A stretch of 64,000 bases of DNA, taken from the NCBI GenBank assembly GCA_033675545.1, contig JAWDGP010003545.1, positions 538,501 through 602,500 of the forward strand, read 5' to 3'. This DNA is from Elysia crispata. Taxonomy: Eukaryota; Mollusca; Gastropoda; Plakobranchidae. Numbering within the stretch: position 1 is the stretch's first letter; each line of letters opens with the position of its first letter. Of this stretch, positions 57,901-64,000 are shown one piece after another. The notes below the pieces were generated by a model. The model searched no databases and was not told where the DNA came from. It saw only the letters and a list, made by a program, of their open reading frames with translations. The position numbers were made by a program, and so were the translations under genes.

Positions 57901-60900
57901 CTTTTTTTACTTGCCTTAACTCAGGGCCTTGCTACAATTTGTGGTGCTGGTGATCCCAAGTCGAGGAATGGCATTGCAATTCATATTTACATGTGTAATA
58001 AACCAATGGAAGACAAGTAAGTAATCAGGATATTTTTTACCTTCTGTAAGGTGTTAAACGAAAGTATCTTATTTAAAAAGATTGTCATAAACTATATAAA
58101 ATCTTAAGAATTATTCAATTAACTTTAATGGTAATGCCAAGGGCCAAAAAATATTAATGATTATCTAAAGAAGAAAGTATAGTTAATATTGCAAATAACT
58201 TTTTTATCATTTCACTTCTTGTTTATTTTTTTCTTTTTAAGGTGCCTTTACAATTCAGATGGAGATTTTTTGATTGGTAAGTCTTAGATACAAATAAGCC
58301 CTTGTTCATGATTTACTTACTGATTTTAATGAATCCTAAAACTGAAATGTAATTCCTTTCTAAAAAGTGAAAGTAAATGTTATACGCATATGGTCAGCAG
58401 CAAGGGATTTTTTTTTTTGCTCCTTCAAATGAATGGAATATGTCTAGAAATCACCGCTTATTTTGGACTGGACTTGCAAAAAAAAAAACAAAAAAAAAAA
58501 ACAACCAAAAACCAACCAACAATCAATGTAAGCCCCCAAAATGTCCAATTAAAGGTTAAGATTTGCAACATGAATAGAAATATAAATGACTTTGTGTTTT
58601 TATGCTATTTTAAAGTGCCAATTGGAAGAGTGTGAGAATACAAAATCTAAAACTTAATGTTTGAAACATTTATTACATGCTGTAATTATTTATTTATTTG
58701 TTTGTTTCTGTTTCTTGTCCAATTGTATTATGCTTTTTTCTGCTTTCATACAAAGGCTGTCAAATTTATCTTCTCTCTCTTAATTGAAATTAACTCATTA
58801 ACCTACATAGCAGTTATGATAATTTCAGAATGTATCAATAAAAAATTTGGTATTCTTCAATTTTAGTGTCCTTAAGAATTCATTGAAAACATTTTTTAAT
58901 CAAAATCATAATGAAAAAGGGCCTAAAACAAACTTTTATGGAAAAGGGTTTAAAATTTTTCAACAACAGAAAGCAAGCTCATGTCATCTGTAAATAATTA
59001 AATTGTATTTTGAAGAATAACTGGAACAAGATCTTCTTTTTAGTTGGTAGACAAAGACATAATCATACAAGACAGGGCCTAAATTTAGATATATATAAAC
59101 TGGAGATTTTATTATGTACCTTTGTGTGTTTGTTTGTTCCTGGCATTAATTTAAAAAGGAATATTGCATTATTCATTTCTGCATTAGTGCTAACCAAGAA
59201 AGTTTATTGGTTTTTTTGAAATACATTTGTAAGTAAAGATTAAGAATGAGCATAATGTATCTCAGGACATTATTGACAATAAAATATTAGATATCTATCA
59301 GATTAAAGCATAAGGCAAGAACTTTTGGCTTTTTGAAAAGGCTCTTTGATTTGTCAGTTTTTTCTCTAGACTTTGTAGAGATTGAGCAAGTGCAGCTTCA
59401 GTTAAGAAAATAAAAACATCTTGTATTCTTAAGAAATATATTCTTGCAGATAATTGGAAATTGTTCAAAATATAACAAATATATAAGAAGTTTTAATATC
59501 GCTTTTGTACGGTTCAGTGCCTCAAGAAGGAACACTCTATATCACAACTGAGATGGGGAGGATGAATGTGGAACCCAATGAAATATGCGTCATCCAGGTA
59601 ATTTTTTCCCCTTTACCATAATGCTGGAAAACAGTTAATCCTGTACTTTCATGGTTACAGATAACTAGGCATTTATTTTATGATTATAATTTTTTAATTT
59701 CTTAATTAAAAAAAAAAGATTTTTCAAAAGCATTCATCATCAGGCAATATTGGTAAGAATTCATAATTGTCCAATTTATCTGAATGTATAAAATGATCTT
59801 TATATGTTTGGGGTTTTAAAATTAAGCTAAAATTTTATTTTTATTTTAAATGGTGGGAACAGTGCAAAGTTAAGTTTGAAATGATTGAGCTACATATATA
59901 TGTATAGTTTTCTCTTACTTTTTTACATAAAGAGCAAATAAAAAAAAATTTTGTTATTTATTTAGTACAGATGAATTGATTTTTAGCATAATTTCCTGCC
60001 ATATCTATCTCTGGTCTTTGCTTTTTTAAATTTAAAAAATTTTGCATCTTCATCAAGAGAAAAGCAATTTGACCATTAAATAGATTATTATTTAAAACAT
60101 CGAAGGTGTGAATGTTTTCACTTCATTGAGTGATTTGATGTAAATTTCTGCGACATAAATCAATGATAAGAAAAACCAATTCACTTCCCCTTTAAATATG
60201 TACATTATATAGGCCTATGCATTATTTTTTCCCTAGAGAGGTATGCGATTTAATGTTGATGTTAAAGGCAACACTCGGGGCTACATTCTTGAGGTTTTCT
60301 CAGATCATTTCCAGCTTCCATCTTTAGGCCCAATTGGTAAGAACTTATAAACCTATTCTATTTTATGACTTTCTTGTAGTTAAATTTTTCTCTTCGAAAA
60401 TAAAACCAAAGCAAAAACAAAAGATTGCTCTGGGTATTTTGCAGTTAAAACAAAAGTGGCCATCATGATGCTCAAAGTATGCAAATCTAAAAGAAAGAAA
60501 TTCTTGTGGCTTGAAATCACTTTTTCAGTTTTATCCAATTCCTTGATAACATGATGCTTGCGATAGTAATGAAAAATATGGTCAATATAAAGATGAAGTT
60601 CCCTTAAATATAGAATCTTAAATCAAAAGTTTAAGAGTGAGTGGAATCTGAGCATAAGTTTTTGAGTAGATTTAAATTATTTTGAAAAATCAAATTACCA
60701 GAACTATTCTTACACCAATGCCATTTTTTTTAGGTGCAAATGGCCTGGCAAACCCAAGAGATTTCTTGACTCCAGTTGCATGGTTTGAGGACAGAGAGGT
60801 AAACCAGTATACAGTGGTCAACAAGTACCATGGCCATCTTTTTGCAGCCACCCAGGTAATAGAGGTTGCCTAAATATTAAATTTAATAATTCTCTTATGT

Positions 60901-62042
60901 CAGGAATCTGTCATCTTATTTTTTTTTCTTTTTAACTTTCATATATTAAAAACAGAACAAAACAAAAAGCCCATTCTTTTTTTCATTATTTTTTGAAAAG
61001 AGTTCCAATGTGTTGACAGTGACATATGTGAGTGCTTGTTTAGAACTCAAAAAAGAAAATGTTAAAAGAGTATCATTCTTGCAGTAGTATATTGTAAAAA
61101 AGTGAATGTTTAGGCTAAAGTTGTTTTTGTAAATAATGGATATTTTTAAATATTTTTCTATCCTAAAAACCGTAGGCTTATTGTTTAATTTGAACTGGGA
61201 TTGCAAAAGGAATCAATCAATCAATCTTGATTTGATGAGATTCACTTTACAATTTTATATTCTATTTCAGGCCCACTCTCCTTTTGATGTTCCTGCTTGG
61301 CATGGAAACTATGTTCCATACAAATACAACCTTAGCAACTTTATGGTTGTCAACTCAGTCTCTTTTGATCATGCTGTAAGTTTTTCATCTCTCATTAGAA
61401 TTTTGTAATGTCTGTTTGCCTAGCTGAATCGGAGGAATTATGTTTCTCATGCTCACTGTTCATTGTGAAGTTCAATAGAAAGACTTTAGACATTTACAAA
61501 TGTAAAAAAGGTTCATAAAATGATAGGGAAAAATAGTGTCATAGCACTGGTAGCTCTGAACAACACTAAGAGGCCAGATTTTATAAACTCTCTACCTCTT
61601 CAACTTTTACTTTAGTGATTAATTTTTCATAATTACATGTAATGAATATTAGTAGCTCATTCTTGCAGTCTTGTTATGTTTAGGAATAAAATCTTATAGA
61701 AAAAGAATTAGGGGGGATCTTGCAAAGCAAGGTCATTTGTCTGCATAAAGATCAGTCAATAAAATGTAGTGGAAGCCACAGCTGAAAAAAGGCCAATCTG
61801 TCCAAAGAGCCACTGTATCAGGCACCTATATGATAAAATACAAAGCCAAGATCAACCAGTATAAAATTCTGTTGTGCCTCCAGGTCTGTATTTTCTTAGA
61901 ATCTGATGATAGCAGAAATGCGGATAAAGAGATAGTATTCTGTTTTTTTTTAAATTCTGTCTTTTGATCGATGGGCTCAATACCTTCAATCCGTAGGAGA
62001 CAACAATAGCTGTATTACATTTTAATATCTCCATCTTTGAAG

Positions 62043-62084
<42 letters not shown>

Positions 62085-63655
62085 TATGTATTTATTTATA
62101 AACAATTTTAAAATTGAATTTTAATATAAATACCTTTCTTTCTACCTATGTACAAATCATTTTGCCAAGATTAGAGCATTGAAGATATATAGTCTTTCAG
62201 ATGGGCCAGCTTGCTCCTGTAAATCGTAAATCAATCAATCAATCAATTAGGTACAGTGCTCTGTAGTGTAAGCAATCATGACCTTCCTTGCACATCTATA
62301 CCTCATCGCTTTCAGTGCTTCTGTCACTCTTCCTACTTTGAGACACTTTGTTAGTCCATCCAATATCTTTTCACACTTTTTTCCCCTGCTGTGTTTTCCT
62401 TGAATCATTCCAGTTGTCACAAATGTTCTAGTTTCTCTCTTTTCATCACATGGCCAAAAAAGGTTGCTTGGCGTTTACATATTCTATTTATGAGTGATCT
62501 TGTTGTGCCGGCTTGACGTAAAACTGATTTCTTTGTAGTCTGTGAGTTTCGTAGCTTTCTCTGATGGAACAACATTTCTGTTGCATCCAGTTTATCACGT
62601 GATATTAAAATACCCAAGTATTTAAATTGTTCCTTTTGCTTGAGTTTATTCCCATTGATAAATATGTTGACCTGTGGACACTCACTCTTTGGACTGAGGA
62701 TCATTACTTCTGTCTTTTTGCAATTCAGTTTTAATCATTTTTAACTGCTTTTCTTCTTCAACGATGTGTATTGGTTGTTGCATGTCTTCTTTATTTTCTG
62801 CTATTAATACAGTGTCTTCAGAGTATCTCAAGTTGCTTATGCTGTGCCCTCCTACTTTAATTCCTAGATTTCCTGGGGAAAGTACACATCCTTGTCTGAC
62901 GCCACACTTTTTTTTTCTAAAGAATCGGATTTCCTCATCAGCTTGCATTGCTGCTGTCTGTTCCCAGTACATGTTTTTGATCACTTGTAAGTCTTTTCCA
63001 TATATCTTTAAGTGTGTTAGTTGTGTGATTATTTCATCATGCCGTACTTGGTGTAGTCAATGAAGCACAGATATACCTCTTTTTGTACTTCCAAAGCTCT
63101 TTCAATTATAGATTGAAGGTTGCAGATTGCATTTATGTCTTTTCCCTCCACAGAGCCACACTGTTCATCTGCTATTTCTAGTTTGATTTTGTAACTGACT
63201 CGCATCATGATGATTCTTAAAAGTACTTTGGTGATATGACTCATAAGAGTGATTGATCTATGCATTTCACATTCTCTTGCCCATGGTTTCTTTGGCAGTG
63301 CTAGAAATATAGATTTGGATATGTCTGGTGGAATCTGACCTGTGTCATAGATTTCATTGAGTAATGTTGTGATCTTATCAATTCCATTGTCTATGATAGA
63401 AATGAATTGTTAAAAAACAAGTCATGTGTTGTTTAGAGATGGGGTGATCTGACTATTTACCCTAGTAATTTGATACATTTATTCTAAACATTTTCCTATC
63501 CTATGCATGTACTTTCTTTTAACCATAGGACCCATCAATCTTTACTGTTTTGACCTGTCCCTCCCTCAAACCTGGAGTTGCCATTGCAGACTTCGTAGTC
63601 TTTCCACCAAGATGGTCTGTGCAAGAAAATACATTCCGCCCTCCTTACTATCACA
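54310..63655 (+). CDS. HGD: Homogentisate 1,2-dioxygenase (12 exons, 3' end missing)
   Basis: HGD opens the ring of homogentisate with O2 and non-haem Fe(II), giving maleylacetoacetate in phenylalanine/tyrosine breakdown; it is cytosolic and hexameric. Twelve exons with GT/AG borders join into 332 codons plus one base. The order matches human HGD (445 residues) from [20 protein letters not shown] (residues 7-26) to FRPPYYH, with only minor length differences. His289 in SFDHA equals the human active-site His292; His332, the last complete codon, equals iron ligand His335. The other ligands (human Glu341 and His371) lie in exons beyond 64000. The ATG at 54310 gives a six-residue first exon like the human five-residue lead. 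No frameshift or stop is present, so the gene looks functional. Confidence 0.98.
54841..54917. repeat. (AAT)n-(AAC)n microsatellite
   Basis: Short AAT run turning into about 60 bases of AAC, in HGD intron 1. Open frames here are poly-Asn/poly-Leu artefacts. Confidence 0.96.
55460..55531 (+). CDS. HGD: HGD exon 2
   Basis: 72 bases, phase 0 to 0, residues 7-30, starting [14 protein letters not shown] and ending LPEGQ. Almost identical to the human N-terminal signature. Confidence 0.97.
55809..55897 (+). CDS. HGD: HGD exon 3
   Basis: 89 bases, phase 0 to 2, residues 31-59. [16 protein letters not shown] parallels human [16 protein letters not shown]. Confidence 0.97.
56693..56798 (+). CDS. HGD: HGD exon 4
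   Basis: 106 bases, phase 2 to 0, residues 60-95. [15 protein letters not shown], then [12 protein letters not shown] (human HNWDEVDPDPNQ). Confidence 0.97.
57364..57414 (+). CDS. HGD: HGD exon 5
   Basis: 51 bases, phase 0 to 0, [17 protein letters not shown] (human LRWKPFEIPKASQKKVDFV). It is slightly shorter than the human segment. Confidence 0.96.
57925..58016 (+). CDS. HGD: HGD exon 6
   Basis: 92 bases, phase 0 to 2, residues 113-142. [20 protein letters not shown]; human has [20 protein letters not shown]. Confidence 0.97.
58242..58276 (+). CDS. HGD: HGD exon 7
   Basis: 35 bases, phase 2 to 1. [12 protein letters not shown], human [12 protein letters not shown]. Borders are TTTTAAG and GTAAGT. 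Confidence 0.96.
59518..59597 (+). CDS. HGD: HGD exon 8
   Basis: 80 bases, phase 1 to 0, residues 155-181. [20 protein letters not shown] then NEICVIQ, a cupin strand pair of the family. Confidence 0.97.
60237..60336 (+). CDS. HGD: HGD exon 9
   Basis: 100 bases, phase 0 to 1, residues 182-214. [20 protein letters not shown], with [10 protein letters not shown] at its end (human FELPDLGPIG). Confidence 0.97.
60734..60855 (+). CDS. HGD: HGD exon 10
   Basis: 122 bases, phase 1 to 0, residues 215-255. [20 protein letters not shown], then [16 protein letters not shown]; one of the most conserved segments. Confidence 0.97.
61271..61375 (+). CDS. HGD: HGD exon 11
   Basis: 105 bases, phase 0 to 0, residues 256-290. 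[19 protein letters not shown] and NSVSFDHA; His289 corresponds to human active-site His292. Confidence 0.97.
62043..62082. repeat. Poly-A / (TA)n tract
   Basis: Eighteen A and about 22 bases TA in HGD intron 11, about 190 bases from the LINE end. Confidence 0.9.
62270..63420 (-). mobile_element. Decayed non-LTR retrotransposon (LINE), reverse transcriptase part, in HGD intron 11
   Basis: Read on the minus strand, the segment shows RT motifs in order: [16 protein letters not shown] (about 63320), [13 protein letters not shown] (63230), [21 protein letters not shown] (63075), [10 protein letters not shown] (62900), [10 protein letters not shown] (62830; the catalytic YADD is altered to YSED), FKYLGILIS (62620), and tail [14 protein letters not shown] (62440). 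Frameshifts and an internal deletion after [10 protein letters not shown] break it into three reading frames. It is a dead copy of an RTE- or Jockey-like element; the clade is not certain. It lies antisense to HGD. Confidence 0.88.
63529..63655 (+). CDS. HGD: HGD exon 12, last one in the window
   Basis: 127 bases, phase 0 to 1, residues 291-332. [20 protein letters not shown], then FRPPYYH, whose final His equals iron ligand His335 of human HGD. The GTGAGT donor shows the gene continues past the window; about 110 residues are missing. Confidence 0.97.
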
Positions 63656-64000
63656 GTGAGTTCTGTTTTTTTGTTAAAGCAATGCAGATACTGATTTGCC
63701 ATTTAAGAATTTTTGTAATATGATCTTTATACAAAGAAGAGAGAGTTATGTGTTTGTCTTTTCAAATTTTAATGTCTCAATGTCTTTTAAACTTTTGAAA
63801 AAATTTTCATTTCCTATAGAAACCAAGTTGTTGGCTATGACTCTTCAACAACGAGAACACATGTTTTAACTTCATTCTTCATGGACCATGTAGTTTTAAT
63901 AATCAGATATTCCCCATGAGGAATTACTTGAATAAGTTAAGGTTGAAAAAAAAAAGGAAACACATTGTGTTGACTTTCCATTGCTATGGTTATATTTTCA

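Larger units (their letters stand above)
55532..61270 (+). other. HGD introns 2-10
   Basis: Introns between 225 and 1,241 bases, AT-rich, without recognisable genes or elements. The longest is 58277-59517. Confidence 0.6.

Overview
This is a eukaryotic, AT-rich, intron-rich window. Microsatellites, a tRNA-derived SINE, decayed LINE fragments and one decayed Ty3/gypsy remnant sit in introns and in the space between genes. There are no bacterial-type operons. Gene structure and repeat types suggest a lophotrochozoan invertebrate, most likely a mollusc such as a freshwater gastropod. That assignment is inference; no marker in the window proves it.

Two protein-coding genes account for nearly all the supportable coding sequence, and they diverge from a gap of about 8.6 kb. 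On the minus strand, 45718 down to 413, lies one very large gene for an AK9-like adenylate/nucleoside-phosphate kinase. I could chain 46 coding exons with GT/AG borders and consistent phases, giving 1,964 codons plus two bases. It has four P-loop kinase units (Walker A at residues 70-78, 430-438, 1098-1105 and 1648-1656), YHS-like modules between them, and long Glu/Asp-rich linkers partly built from small phase-symmetric exons. The reading frame runs off the left edge, so the C-terminus is missing. An extra in-phase exon ending in a stop codon (26619-26902) may make a short isoform.

On the plus strand, 54310 to 63655, are the first 12 exons of homogentisate 1,2-dioxygenase (HGD), the ring-opening enzyme of tyrosine catabolism. 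The visible part has 332 codons plus one base and ends just after the first iron-ligand histidine. The last exons lie beyond the right edge.

The remainder is intron and intergenic sequence: long (AT)n, (CT)n, (AAT)n, (GAA)n and (AAC)n tracts; a reverse-transcriptase fragment in HGD intron 11 whose relative lies in opposite orientation near 46.1-46.5 kb; another LINE tail near 15 kb; a SINE at 16.6-16.8 kb; a gypsy integrase remnant with a possible LTR at 38.5-39.2 kb; and a cluster of AGATCT-type palindromes around the divergent 5' ends. The two genes act in unrelated pathways (nucleotide phosphotransfer, and Phe/Tyr breakdown); their adjacency suggests no shared function. I found no convincing new biological system. 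The most interesting items are the possible AK9 terminal exon and the microexon-rich acidic linkers.
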